From Trichomonas tenax (taxonomy: Eukaryota > Parabasalia > Trichomonadida > Trichomonadidae), in the NCBI GenBank assembly GCA_023091735.1, contig JALKBU010001092.1:1-16888 (forward strand): a stretch of DNA of 16,888 bases. The letters run 5' to 3'. Shown one piece after another: positions 1 through 8,199 of this stretch (position 1 is the stretch's first letter; the number at the start of each line of letters is the position of its first letter). The position numbers were made by a program, and so were the translations under genes. Under the pieces are notes generated by a model. It saw nothing but the letters and a program-made list of their open reading frames with translations, did not search any database and was not told where the DNA came from.

Positions 1-1
1 A

Positions 2-130
2 AAATTTGCAATGAACTACGTTTATGGTCTTCATACTCAGCGTGGAGTTTCAATCTATAAATGTCAGTATTGTTTAGACTACAAAGATATTTATAACACT
101 TTTTATAAAGGTGACAATTTGCCCGCGTAA
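2..130 (+). CDS. C-terminal end of a partial unknown protein
   Basis: The frame is open from the left edge to a TAA at 128-130, giving about 42 residues. It includes a CxxC-like YKCQYC at the position encoded near 59-76, which could be half of a small zinc-binding site. An ATG lies at 11-13, but the frame stays open to the edge, so this may be the tail of a longer gene. The composition (Tyr, Cys and charged residues, little poly-Lys or poly-Asn) looks more like coding than the AT-rich spacer that follows. No family was recognised. It could also be a chance frame, since only 129 bases are visible. Confidence 0.3.
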   Translation, partial: KFAMNYVYGLHTQRGVSIYKCQYCLDYKDIYNTFYKGDNLPA

Positions 131-689
131 AAAAAGTGACAGTTTATTCATGAAAAGTGACTTTAAGGTTCTATGTCACTTTTGATGTTCACTTTTGTCC
201 TAGACTCAGGGTCCTAATGACTTAGATAATTCACTTGACTTCACTTTTGACATGTAAACTAAAACTATGATATGATTTTTATTGTTCCGATATAATGCAA
301 ATATATTAATGATACTATCAACGAAAAATTAAGACTCAAAAATAAAAACTCAAAAAAATTAAAAATCGCTTACAAAAACGAAAAATAGGAAAAAATCGAG
401 GTATGAAAAAAGTGAAAGATTTTTGCTTGGTTACACGAGATAATATGTAGTATATTGTGTATATAAACATGTTTATTATTTTAAAATTCATTTAATCCGT
501 TATTTGCTGAGTTATTAATGTTTCAATCTCAAAAGTGAAGTGAATAACCTTACGGGCGTTCCGAACCCTTAATAATATTTATTCGAATATTTTTAAGTAA
601 AATTTCTTTAAGGACAGTTACACTACACTCGATAATTTATAAATAATAAACAATAACAATAAATCTACTGATTAGTAAATTAAAAAAAA
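131..689. promoter_or_regulatory. AT-rich spacer with repeated AAAAGTGA(C)/(G)TCACTTTT motifs
   Basis: No gene is visible. The stretch holds about eight near-copies of AAAAGTGA, in both orientations: AAAAGTGACA 132-141, AAAAGTGAC 153-161, TGTCACTTTT 174-183, TTCACTTTTG 189-198, TTCACTTTTGACA 240-252, AAAAAGTGAAA about 406-417 and AAAAGTGAAG 531-540. The motif TGACATGTAAA at 248-258 is the reverse complement of the TTTACATGTCA motif clustered at 1294-1579. AAAAGTGACA occurs again at 1665-1674, directly before the RPA2 start, which suggests a shared regulatory role. The strand-symmetric occurrence is seen directly; any function is inferred. Confidence 0.4.
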
Positions 690-1235
690 TTAGAAAGACA
701 ACGTATTAAGAATAACGGCGAAATTCGAAGGAGGGGGTGGACAAAGAGATAAAATAGGTATAAACGCGTATGGATAACATTGTTTGTAATCGTTAGGATT
801 AATATTTGGAATTTCTATCGTACCAGCAGCTGCCGTTGGTCGGGCCTTCTGTTGAATGACCTGCTGGGTCACCTCTGTCTTCTGGATTTCCTCATCAATT
901 TCGTTTGAAAGATCAACAGTCCTTAAGTCAACTGATGGCCTGCGCAATGGCCTTTTTATTGTTGTTGCCTTAGAGGCTTTTGGTGTAGCCTTTGGAGCTG
1001 CTTTTTTGTTTGCAACTTTTGTTGGAGGCTTTTCATCAGAGAGTTTTGGCGTAGCCTTCGATGGCTTTCTCTTTCCTTTCTTTACCGGTGCTTTCTTCGC
1101 TGAAGAACTCGGTCGCGCAGTTGATGCCTTTGCTGGAGCCTTAGAAGGACTATCTGACCTGAATGACGAAGACTTTGCGGTTGACTTTGAAGTAGATGTG
1201 CCTGATCGAAGATTCAGCGGTCTTCGAGCAGACAT
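690..1235 (-). CDS. Lys/Ala/Pro/Ser-rich basic protein, histone H1-tail-like
   Basis: A 181-residue frame with ATG at 1235-1233 and TAA at 692-690. Residues 1-100 are low-complexity and strongly basic, with repeated KAP/KATP/SKAT words and many Ser-Pro or Ser/Thr-Lys pairs, as in linker-histone tails and other chromatin-binding proteins. Residues 101-140 are acidic then Gln-rich (NEIDEEIQKTEVTQQVIQQ) and may form a short helix. The last 35 residues are hydrophobic and Pro-rich, unlike the rest, and may be readthrough after loss of an earlier stop. No globular H1 domain is visible. It is divergent from RPA2 across a 441-bp promoter region. A nuclear or chromatin role is inferred from composition only. 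The antisense frame 856-1239 is its shadow. Confidence 0.6.
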   Translation of the reverse strand: MSARRPLNLRSGTSTSKSTAKSSSFRSDSPSKAPAKASTARPSSSAKKAPVKKGKRKPSKATPKLSDEKPPTKVANKKAAPKATPKASKATTIKRPLRRPSVDLRTVDLSNEIDEEIQKTEVTQQVIQQKARPTAAAGTIEIPNINPNDYKQCYPYAFIPILSLCPPPPSNFAVILNTLSF

Positions 1236-1293
1236 CTAAAAAAGTATCTTCGCAAACTGTCAAGTAACCGAAATCTAGCGTCAAAATGTTGAT

Positions 1294-1579
1294 TTTACAT
1301 GACATATTTATTTAATTGAATATTTTACTTGTCAAGTACCAAATACTATGTTTTCGATTTCACTCACCAATCTTTGCAATCGGATTTTAAAATATTTGAC
1401 AAATGTGTTCCGTTAACTTTATATGTCAAAATAAAGTCTTTTTGAGAAATTTACTTGTCATGAAAATATATTATATGTCAAAAATTTGTTTACATGTCAA
1501 ATATATTTCAAGACAAATATTTTTTACATGTCATTTCGAGATTTACATGACAAAATATACAAGATCAATTTTTATGTCA
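1294..1579 (+). promoter_or_regulatory. Cluster of TTTACATG(A/T)CA motifs in a divergent promoter
   Basis: Nine copies or near-copies of an 11-bp motif lie between the two divergent genes, all in the same orientation. Exact copies of TTTACATG(A/T)CA are at 1294-1304, 1489-1499, 1523-1533 and 1542-1552. Variants are TTTACTTGTCA at 1324-1334 and 1450-1460, TTTATATGTCA at 1418-1428, TTATATGTCA at 1471-1480 and TTTATGTCA at 1571-1579. The exact form is absent from all the coding regions. Dense, same-strand clustering upstream of RPA2 suggests binding sites for a transcription factor. No factor is known to me. Confidence 0.55.
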
Positions 1580-1656
1580 TTTTGGTCTCCACAAGTCTTT
1601 TTCTTGGTAAATTTTCGAAAAGAAAAGGGAAGAAAAAAATTTATTAGAGAGGAACT

Positions 1657-1663
1657 TCACTGA
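1657..1663 (+). promoter_or_regulatory. Initiator-like TCACTGA before RPA2
   Basis: TCACTGA fits the trichomonad initiator pattern TCA+1-Y-(T/A), with the putative start A at 1659, 18 nt before the RPA2 ATG. Very short 5' leaders are usual in Trichomonas vaginalis. The AAAAGTGACA motif lies between it and the ATG (1665-1674). Confidence 0.4.
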
Positions 1664-1676
1664 TAAAAGTGACATA

Positions 1677-2405
1677 ATGCAAGGAGGTTTCGATACAAGC
1701 GATGCTCTTGGTGGCAGTGGACAGGAGAAGCTCGTTGTGAAGACAGATGACAGCATCGTCCCATGCACCATCAAGCAAATCCTTAGCAAAGTGAAAAAAG
1801 ATGATCACACATTTTTGATTGACGGACAGCCGAGAAAACAGGTGTCGTTAGTCGGAAGGATTGTTGCTTCCAGGGAATTGGATATTTTTATTGAATATGT
1901 CATAACAGACGGTACAGGAACAATCACTGTTCAGCATTTTGTCTCTCCAACCGAGGAGTGTCCATTAATTCCCGAAAATACTTACGTTTACGCTGTTGGT
2001 AGAATCCAACAAACAGGTGATTCCAATATTTCATTATACACAATCAAAAAAGTTGTCGACTTCAATCAAATTCCATTCCATATGATGTATGCATTGTTCG
2101 TGCACTTGCAAACAACACGTGGAGCACCTCCGGATTCAAGCTTTGCACAAATTCCGAAACGCACAGAAACATACCAACCACCACCGCCCGCTGCAAGCAA
2201 AGAAGATAGAGAAGATGCAATCAAAACAGCTGTTATCGATTTCCTCAAAAATAATTATCGTGAACAAGGTGTTCCAAGCCAGGAAATCATTGAGCACTTT
2301 GCACATCAATACTCAGCAGAAGAAGTTACATCTGCTATTGAATCATGCAGTTTCAATGGTGAAATTTATTCTACAACTAACGACAACTGCTATAATGCAT
2401 GTTAA
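1677..2405 (+). CDS. RPA2: Replication protein A 32-kDa subunit (RPA2)
   Basis: RPA2 is the middle subunit of the heterotrimeric single-stranded-DNA-binding complex used in nuclear replication, repair and recombination. The 242-residue length is near the family norm of about 270. A short Gly/Ser-rich N-terminus (residues 1-18) corresponds to the phosphorylated tail of other RPA2 proteins but is reduced. IVPCTIKQIL (27-36) is the family's diagnostic lead into the OB fold, which spans about 50-145 (VSLVGRIVAS, then YVITDGTGTITVQ). A Pro-rich linker (about 158-173) is followed by the C-terminal winged helix (about 178-240), ending in GEIYSTTNDNCY, which matches the GHIYST-type ending of RPA2 proteins. 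The ATG at 1677 follows an initiator-like site, and the stop is TAAA, the trichomonad poly(A)-signal arrangement. No intron is visible. Confidence 0.93.
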   Translation: MQGGFDTSDALGGSGQEKLVVKTDDSIVPCTIKQILSKVKKDDHTFLIDGQPRKQVSLVGRIVASRELDIFIEYVITDGTGTITVQHFVSPTEECPLIPENTYVYAVGRIQQTGDSNISLYTIKKVVDFNQIPFHMMYALFVHLQTTRGAPPDSSFAQIPKRTETYQPPPPAASKEDREDAIKTAVIDFLKNNYREQGVPSQEIIEHFAHQYSAEEVTSAIESCSFNGEIYSTTNDNCYNAC

Positions 2406-2581
2406 ATTCCAATTGTTTATTATCATATATCCTGCATTGCTAAAAAGAAATTCTACAATTTTGCGAACATTTTTGATATGAAATTATATTCTTTCTAAAT
2501 ATTGATCCTAATACGTAAAATTATGTGTAAAGGGTTTAGAGATCTTAAAAATGGAAATTTGAGTGATTATTTTTAGAAGGT

Positions 2582-2644
2582 TTTACATGACAAATTGTGT
2601 TTTCTACATGTCAATTATTTTGTTTTTATATAGTTTACGTGTCA
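2582..2644 (+). promoter_or_regulatory. Three TTTACATG(A/T)CA-type motifs upstream of the solenoid gene
   Basis: TTTACATGACA at 2582-2592, TCTACATGTCA at 2603-2613 and TTTACGTGTCA at 2634-2644 lie 115-180 bp before the ATG of the next gene, in the same orientation as the cluster before RPA2. The rest of the 2406-2757 spacer is AT-rich, with no gene seen. Confidence 0.5.
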
Positions 2645-2757
2645 TTTAGTGCACGTTTATAATTTTGAAAATCGACAAAGAATGCGAATTTAAAAAGGGT
2701 GCATCCAAACATGAAATATTTTAATGAAAATTTTGGATTTTTTATTATAAAATTTTG

Positions 2758-5700
2758 ATGAATAAAATTCCAAAACGAAAGAAGAACATAACAGAAGAAA
2801 GCGAACAAAAAACGCCAAAAGAAGTATCAGTAATTGAAGGCACATACAACATTCTCTTCCCACAATACATTAAACAAAGTTTCGAAGAATTTCAGCAAAC
2901 TCCTTTAGAAAATAAAATAGAAAATATTCTAGAAGCAGTTCCTATAAGTTTGTCGGTTGCTTTATGTCGTCGTCATCCTGAGCTTCTCGTTTATTTCCTT
3001 AAATGTTTTAACAATTCGCCAAAAGCAAAGAGCAATCCTAAAATATACCTCCCGTTCATATGCCAGTGGGTCAATAAAATACCAATACAGTGGATTGTTA
3101 TGCATACACAAAAGATTTTAGATGTTCGTTATGCTTATCTTTTAGTTTCAGCGACATTCACAACGCATTCCACTTTTTCATACGATGAATACTCTCATAC
3201 ACAAAGTTTGAATAACATTTGGCAAAAATACAGAAAATTAGTTCCAAATATACCAGATCAAACAATTCAAGACGCTTGGGAGCAGCTGACGAATCTCAGA
3301 GCCTCCATAATCGAGCTGAAGGACTTAAAACTCACAGTTCCTATTCCACTGTCGGAATACATTCGATTTGATAAATATGGATTCATTACCAATTTAATGA
3401 ACAACTGCTCGTCATCAACGAAGCTTATTCAGTTCATTAGAGCGCACGCGATCAGCTTCTGTCAATCCAACAACCTCAGCCTCGTTGATGTGATAATTGA
3501 TTCAGTTGTGAGAAGAGATTGGGATGTTTCAAAAAAGATTTCGATTCTCTCGAATTACGTGCAAGATCAGACTAAACTTGCGGCAGCGCTTGAGAAGATG
3601 ACGTTCCAGAATGATAGCGAGCTGTCAGCAATCAAGGACTACGCTAAATCAAGCAATATTTCGTTCACGACGAGTCCGAATAATTACATCAGATCGAAAC
3701 TTTCTCCGCGTCCAAAACTGTTCAGATCGAATTCCAACGAGAATTTCTCGCAGGGAGAAACAGTCAGCAGTCCATTCAAGCGCTGTCCGTCATCAGACAC
3801 GATATCCATCAAAAACGTGATATACTACGGCTCTTTGAAGCAACTCGCGAATGGAATGCCAGAAAATCCAGAATCTTACGCGCAAAAGCTCTCAGACTTC
3901 AAAGATATGACTGAGATCATTCCAATATACAAGCTGTCAACTCTATACAAAGAAGTTATAAGTTACGAAGATTATCAAGTGTATGAAATCAAAAAACGTC
4001 TTTTCATAAAATTACTCAACAAATTTGGATATAATGCTTTCGCTGATCTCGTTCAAACGCTTTCTTTCGACAAAGAGAGCGTCATTGATATCATCAGCAC
4101 ATATCCTGAATTCCAAACGCAAGCAAATGAAGTTATTCCGCGAATTCTTCCTTATTTAACAAACTTCAATTGGGAAATCGGACTGTCGTATTTATCTGAG
4201 TCTTCTTCTAATTTTCCGCTCGATGTGACGATAGATTTGTGGCTGAAATTATTGGAAGCGGCAATTAAGTGCACAACAGCAGACAAAGTCATCGAATTGT
4301 CAAACAGCATCGCAATTCTCAAAGGATTAGTGAAGATTCCGGAAACGAACAGAAACATTATCTTCAATCTCATCAAAGATCGCGCGGATTTCGAGAACTT
4401 GAAGAGCTACTTGAAAGACAACAACTTCCAGAAGTTCTTCAACTTGATATTATTCGATAATCCAATAAAACCAGATGATATCAAAGGTGGATTGTTGTCG
4501 AATAACACTGATAAATTGATTTTGTCGATTCAGTCGCTTCACTTAATGAGCGCGAAAGATGTCTCTGATTTGCTCATTCCGCTATTAAATATCATTGGTG
4601 GGTATGACCACAAGAAGCTCTTGCTGATATATCACATTCTCTTCATCAATCATTTGTCGTACGAGAAGCAAATGACAATTTTAGGAGTGTTGATTGATGG
4701 AGATTTAACATCGATTGATTTCCACAAACTCATGAATAATCCATTAGAAACACTCAGCGAATCAGTTACACATGATAATGTAAATGTAATGATTGCACTT
4801 GCGAGTGTTTTAGGAGTCAAAACTGACCAAATTATTTTGCATTTGATGATCAAGAAAATGAGATCTGCAAACTTCAACGATTATGCTCCATTAATTGCTC
4901 TTCTCACATCAAAGAGCAGCAAAGAGGTGATGATAACTCAGTTGGCGCCAAGATTCAAGTTTACGAACTTAATTTCGTTCTACAAAGCAATTGGCGAAAT
5001 TCACAAAGTTAAAGAAATCAAAATCAAAGAGATTCTTTCACACAAAGAGTTCCAAGACCAGGCGAAAGAATCGCACATGAACAATCCTTCGAGAATCATC
5101 TGCGAACTATATTCGAGCACAAAGCTGCAGGAAAAGCTTGGAAATCAGCTGCATTCGATAATGAAAGATTTGGCACAATCGAATGGATTATCAATCTCAA
5201 AGATCAGAGAGCATCTCGTTAACTTGTGGCTGTCTGAGAACAAAGCATCAACGATAACGCCGCAAACATCGATATTCAGCGAAACCGCATATGAACATGA
5301 GATCCACGATGACCAAATCAACGTTCAAAGAGCTTTATTCATAATGAGAGTCTGGAAGATCAGGGATGCTGTGAAGTGGCTTCTTCTCTTCATCTATCAA
5401 AGCAAATCGTACAGAAGTCGCGCGAAGGCGTTGCAGTGCTTATTCGTGCTCGCCAACGAGCAAGAAATTTCTGATTGCTACACGAGAGATTTCGACGAAC
5501 TGTTAATGAAGCAGCGCACGATATACGTCGGACGCATATTAGAAGTGTTCGGAATGGAAGCTTCCGACGAAATGTTTAACGAAGGGAACATAAAGCAGAC
5601 GTTAGATGAGTTATCTTCGAAAATACATGAAAACGATGGCGCTGCAATGGCGTTGATGGAGATAATGAAATTATATCGCATTGAAGATGAGAAACTTGCA

Positions 5701-6348
5701 GTGAAAGTGTTGAAAGCTGTGTTCGCTCATCACAAATTATTTTTGCTGCAGAACATTCACGAGTTCATTAGGGAGAAGATATTAATCAAGAATCCGCAAA
5801 TACAGTCGATATTCTTGAAGACAATTTCGTACGGTTTCTCGGAGATGGCAAACAAAGAAAGTACTGTAATTCCTTTCAAAGCGAGGCACTTCACTGTGTT
5901 CAGAGACATTCTTGACACGATTTCTATTTCAACGATTCCTATTTCTGAGTTCTTCTTGAATGACGAATCGATACCAATCGCAAATGTCATCGCTAAGCTG
6001 TCAGACTCGGGGTGGCCGAAGCAGATATGCGAATTCTGCAGCCACATCGGAGATAACGCGATCAGAGACACGACGATCGATATTCTCGTCCAGAAGTGTC
6101 ATTTCGATATTCCGTTCATGTTTGGATTCGATGATGGAAAGATTTGCGAATCGATATTCAATAAGGGGCTCCTGGTTGAGGCAACGAAGGCAATGGTGGA
6201 CTCTAGCTTCATAACGTTCACGAAATGGCTGAAAGAGAAGAATCACGATGATTCGATTCAACACGTTTTCGAAACGCTCAGAGACCAAGGAAGGATACAG
6301 GAAATCCATAGAATGAAGGTCAGACTCGGAATCTCAGACTCAGAGTAA
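2758..6348 (+). CDS. Large alpha-helical solenoid protein, possibly Rod/KNTC1-related
   Basis: An intron-free frame of 1196 residues. The ATG at 2758 is preferred; the frame opens one codon earlier only through a TTG. The N-terminus is basic (KIPKRKK), followed by almost continuous amphipathic helices without transmembrane segments or enzymatic motifs, typical of a scaffold solenoid. A Ser/Pro/Arg-rich linker at about 310-350 contains SPRP (316-319) and SPFKR (338-342), the latter a full CDK site pattern (S-P-x-K/R). Residues about 820-1000 (LVNLWLSENKAS, then YRSRAKALQCLFVLANEQEI and following helices) recall the C-terminal domain of the kinetochore protein Rod/KNTC1, partner of Zwilch and ZW10. 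The N-terminal beta-propeller of Rod is not seen, and the length is about half. The Rod link rests on remembered pattern similarity and is uncertain; NBAS/Sec39-like or lineage-specific solenoids are alternatives. Confidence 0.8.
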   Translation: MNKIPKRKKNITEESEQKTPKEVSVIEGTYNILFPQYIKQSFEEFQQTPLENKIENILEAVPISLSVALCRRHPELLVYFLKCFNNSPKAKSNPKIYLPFICQWVNKIPIQWIVMHTQKILDVRYAYLLVSATFTTHSTFSYDEYSHTQSLNNIWQKYRKLVPNIPDQTIQDAWEQLTNLRASIIELKDLKLTVPIPLSEYIRFDKYGFITNLMNNCSSSTKLIQFIRAHAISFCQSNNLSLVDVIIDSVVRRDWDVSKKISILSNYVQDQTKLAAALEKMTFQNDSELSAIKDYAKSSNISFTTSPNNYIRSKLSPRPKLFRSNSNENFSQGETVSSPFKRCPSSDTISIKNVIYYGSLKQLANGMPENPESYAQKLSDFKDMTEIIPIYKLSTLYKEVISYEDYQVYEIKKRLFIKLLNKFGYNAFADLVQTLSFDKESVIDIISTYPEFQTQANEVIPRILPYLTNFNWEIGLSYLSESSSNFPLDVTIDLWLKLLEAAIKCTTADKVIELSNSIAILKGLVKIPETNRNIIFNLIKDRADFENLKSYLKDNNFQKFFNLILFDNPIKPDDIKGGLLSNNTDKLILSIQSLHLMSAKDVSDLLIPLLNIIGGYDHKKLLLIYHILFINHLSYEKQMTILGVLIDGDLTSIDFHKLMNNPLETLSESVTHDNVNVMIALASVLGVKTDQIILHLMIKKMRSANFNDYAPLIALLTSKSSKEVMITQLAPRFKFTNLISFYKAIGEIHKVKEIKIKEILSHKEFQDQAKESHMNNPSRIICELYSSTKLQEKLGNQLHSIMKDLAQSNGLSISKIREHLVNLWLSENKASTITPQTSIFSETAYEHEIHDDQINVQRALFIMRVWKIRDAVKWLLLFIYQSKSYRSRAKALQCLFVLANEQEISDCYTRDFDELLMKQRTIYVGRILEVFGMEASDEMFNEGNIKQTLDELSSKIHENDGAAMALMEIMKLYRIEDEKLAVKVLKAVFAHHKLFLLQNIHEFIREKILIKNPQIQSIFLKTISYGFSEMANKESTVIPFKARHFTVFRDILDTISISTIPISEFFLNDESIPIANVIAKLSDSGWPKQICEFCSHIGDNAIRDTTIDILVQKCHFDIPFMFGFDDGKICESIFNKGLLVEATKAMVDSSFITFTKWLKEKNHDDSIQHVFETLRDQGRIQEIHRMKVRLGISDSE

Positions 6349-6380
6349 TGTTTATTGTAAAAATATTTATGTTTTTTTCA

Positions 6381-6765
6381 TGATATTTCAAAAATATTCT
6401 CAAAACCTTCCATTTTCGTTGCACAAAGACTAGAAATGATGAGCATATACTAATAACAAAGCATCCGAACAGTTTTAATAAATTCCAAAAAAATGCTTCA
6501 AAACTTTCTGATTTATTGTAAAGCGACTTAAAATAGGCACCACATACTAACTCCAAAGAATCAACAACACTATATAATAAATTTCAAAAAATGCTCAAAA
6601 GCTTCCAAACTCTTTGCAGAGTAACTTAGCATAGGTACTACACATCAAACACAAAAGATAGAAAAAGATATAAAATATATTTCTAAATGATGGTCCAAAA
6701 CGCCCAATTTTGCTGCATAAAGACTTTACAAAGGGAGTATGTTTGAGAATCAATAAAATCGGGAT
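6381..6765. repeat. Four degenerate tandem repeats of about 97 bp
   Basis: The 459-bp spacer before the cystatin-like gene is largely built of four diverged units starting near 6381, 6478, 6576 and 6673, a steady 97-98 bp period. Each unit opens with a T(A)ATATTTC/AAATTCC-like segment, then AAAAATGCTCAAAAC or similar, a CTTCCA/TTTGCTGCA-type segment with CAAAGAC or CGACTTA, and an AGCATA/GCACCACATACTAAC-like segment. The last unit is cut short by the promoter of the next gene. Identity between units is moderate, so this is an old array. No coding function is apparent. Confidence 0.6.
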
Positions 6766-6786
6766 AAAAGATGAAATGAAATATTG

Positions 6787-6795
6787 TCACCTTTA
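6787..6795 (+). promoter_or_regulatory. Initiator-like TCACCTTTA before the cystatin-like gene
   Basis: TCACCTTTA is compatible with the trichomonad TCAY initiator and includes CCTTT, a core element (M5) reported at Trichomonas start sites. Its A lies 19 nt before the ATG at 6808. This supports the ATG over the in-frame upstream TTG at 6784, which would lie before the start site. Confidence 0.4.
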
Positions 6796-6807
6796 TATCT
6801 GGTCAAA

Positions 6808-7374
6808 ATGCTGTTGCCTTTGATTTGTGCCGGATTGCCGACGTACAAGTACTTCGTCATCAAGGACGGCTTTGAGGAGATCGACATCCACGAGCCCGGT
6901 GTTCAGTCCTCCTACGAATATTTGTGCCAAATCGTTCCAAAATTCTGCCCAGACTTCACAGGATACCACCCAGTCACGCTCATCCACGCGTGGCACAAGA
7001 AGGATGGAAACTACTACGCCGTCGAAGTTATGACACAGAGAGTGAGGTACTTAGTCACTGTTCAGATCATCGAAGAGAAACATTTCTTGTACTCAGTCAG
7101 AATTCTCAACTGCGATGGCCCTGGTGGTGCTAAGTGGTCTCAGCCGGACCAGGAAATGATCGATTTCGTTATGACCGAAGCGAAGGAGCAATTCGGACAC
7201 GATTTGAAACTCCTCAACGTCGCTATGTTCACAACAAGGTTGGCTGGAACTAAGTACGCTCATTTTGTAGCTGTTGTTGAAACAGAAACAGAACGTTTCA
7301 TTTTCAATTCGCATTTAGAAAAGCCATTCGGTGGAAAGCAATACTCTGTTAAGACTATGGTTCGTGTTGATTAA
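6808..7374 (+). CDS. Cystatin-like protein with two tandem cystatin-fold domains
   Basis: A 188-residue protein starting at the first ATG. Residues 1-10 (MLLPLICAGL) are hydrophobic and may be a very short signal peptide, though this is marginal. The second half (about 104-188) fits a cystatin: Gly-Gly near the start (106-107), one long helix (DQEMIDFVMTEAKEQF), the central hairpin TRLAGTKY (133-140) in place of QVVAGTNY, and KPFGG (162-166) where cystatins have the second Pro-Trp loop. The first half (about 20-101) has the same helix-plus-four-strands pattern, with HKKDGNYYAVEV at the loop position, but is degenerate. Cystatins inhibit papain-type cysteine proteases, of which trichomonads secrete many. 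Because QVVAG is altered in both halves, inhibitory activity is uncertain. The stop is TAAA. Confidence 0.7.
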   Translation: MLLPLICAGLPTYKYFVIKDGFEEIDIHEPGVQSSYEYLCQIVPKFCPDFTGYHPVTLIHAWHKKDGNYYAVEVMTQRVRYLVTVQIIEEKHFLYSVRILNCDGPGGAKWSQPDQEMIDFVMTEAKEQFGHDLKLLNVAMFTTRLAGTKYAHFVAVVETETERFIFNSHLEKPFGGKQYSVKTMVRVD

Positions 7375-7455
7375 ATATTTAAGTCGAAAATAAAAAAATA
7401 CAAAATTAAATTTAAACAAAATAAACAATAAAATGATACGCAGACATCAAACATT

Positions 7456-8199
7456 CTACTTAGGCACAAATGAATTGATGAAATTCGATATGTTGAATAT
7501 TTTTTCTGCAAATATTTTGTAAATATGCAATAAATGATTGCCTAAAGGTAGGTGAGGTAGAATTCCTTCGATTTTTCTATTAATTGTCTGCCAAATTGCA
7601 TAATGAGCATTATTAATTTTTGTTAAAATCATTAAATGAACTGAGTAAGAAATGACGAGAAGAGTTATACCTGCACTGACATCTAATATCATTTTGTACA
7701 GGATTAGCTCAAAAATAACAAGATGTTCGCACCAATATATCACATTTAAGAATTTTTCCGAAGATAAAATATCTGTAAGTATCTGATGGAACATTTTGGA
7801 GTTCTGTGGAGTGACTCTCTTAACTAAAGCACAAATCTCGCAAAAATAAACAAATAAATAATATAAAACGAAAATGTAAGAAATTCCTTCATAGCTGTTC
7901 ATAGTTCCAAGATGCCATGAACGCGAGGAATGGAAGCAAGTGAAGTATTGTAAAATCGAATTTTTCTTATCTTTTGAAAATTCTACGAATGACTGAACAA
8001 ACTCAATCCATGATAACTGCGCCAGTGTCGACGATGATTTCTTCTTGAATAAATCGAAATTAGGGAAAGTTCTAAAAATTGCAATTAATTTGAACCAATA
8101 GATTATCAATAGAACGAGTTTGAAGTAAGTCCAAATGTTTTTGCCTATTTGAATCTTTTGCTCCAAGAATTCTTCGATTGACTGCTCTTCTTTGTTCAT
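7456..8199 (-). CDS. Multi-pass membrane protein resembling TMEM33/Pom33
   Basis: A 247-residue protein. The ATG at 8199 is used; the GTG two codons upstream is not a likely eukaryotic start. Hydrophobic stretches lie at about 23-42, 105-125, 154-172 and 175-194, with basic residues on their flanks. After the last membrane segment comes a soluble tail with NNAHYAIWQTINRKIEGIL, which resembles the TMEM33/Pom33 signature following the last helix (Arg/Asn, then Tyr, then an amphipathic helix). Proteins of that family sit in the ER and nuclear envelope, shape ER tubules and help nuclear pore assembly. The match is by overall layout and a few motifs, so an unrelated four-helix membrane protein remains possible. 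The gene is divergent from VPS53. Confidence 0.6.
   Translation of the reverse strand: MNKEEQSIEEFLEQKIQIGKNIWTYFKLVLLIIYWFKLIAIFRTFPNFDLFKKKSSSTLAQLSWIEFVQSFVEFSKDKKNSILQYFTCFHSSRSWHLGTMNSYEGISYIFVLYYLFVYFCEICALVKRVTPQNSKMFHQILTDILSSEKFLNVIYWCEHLVIFELILYKMILDVSAGITLLVISYSVHLMILTKINNAHYAIWQTINRKIEGILPHLPLGNHLLHIYKIFAEKIFNISNFINSFVPK

Noticed and set aside
856..1239. 127-residue plus-strand frame
   Set aside because: Antisense shadow of the Lys/Ala-rich gene; low-complexity Phe/Ala/Gly pattern is the complement of Lys/Ala/Pro codons.
1403..1663. 86-residue plus-strand frame
   Set aside because: It translates the motif cluster and AT-rich promoter, ends just before RPA2 and has a Phe/Lys/Ile low-complexity composition.
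2089..2481. 130-residue plus-strand frame
   Set aside because: Out-of-frame overlap with the RPA2 C-terminus, which is clearly the coding frame.
6001..6309. 102-residue minus-strand frame inside the solenoid gene
   Set aside because: Shadow of the long plus-strand frame with no supporting motif.
6784..6807. TTG start for the cystatin-like protein adding eight residues
   Set aside because: Non-ATG start in a eukaryote; the initiator-like TCAC lies after it, so the first ATG at 6808 is better.
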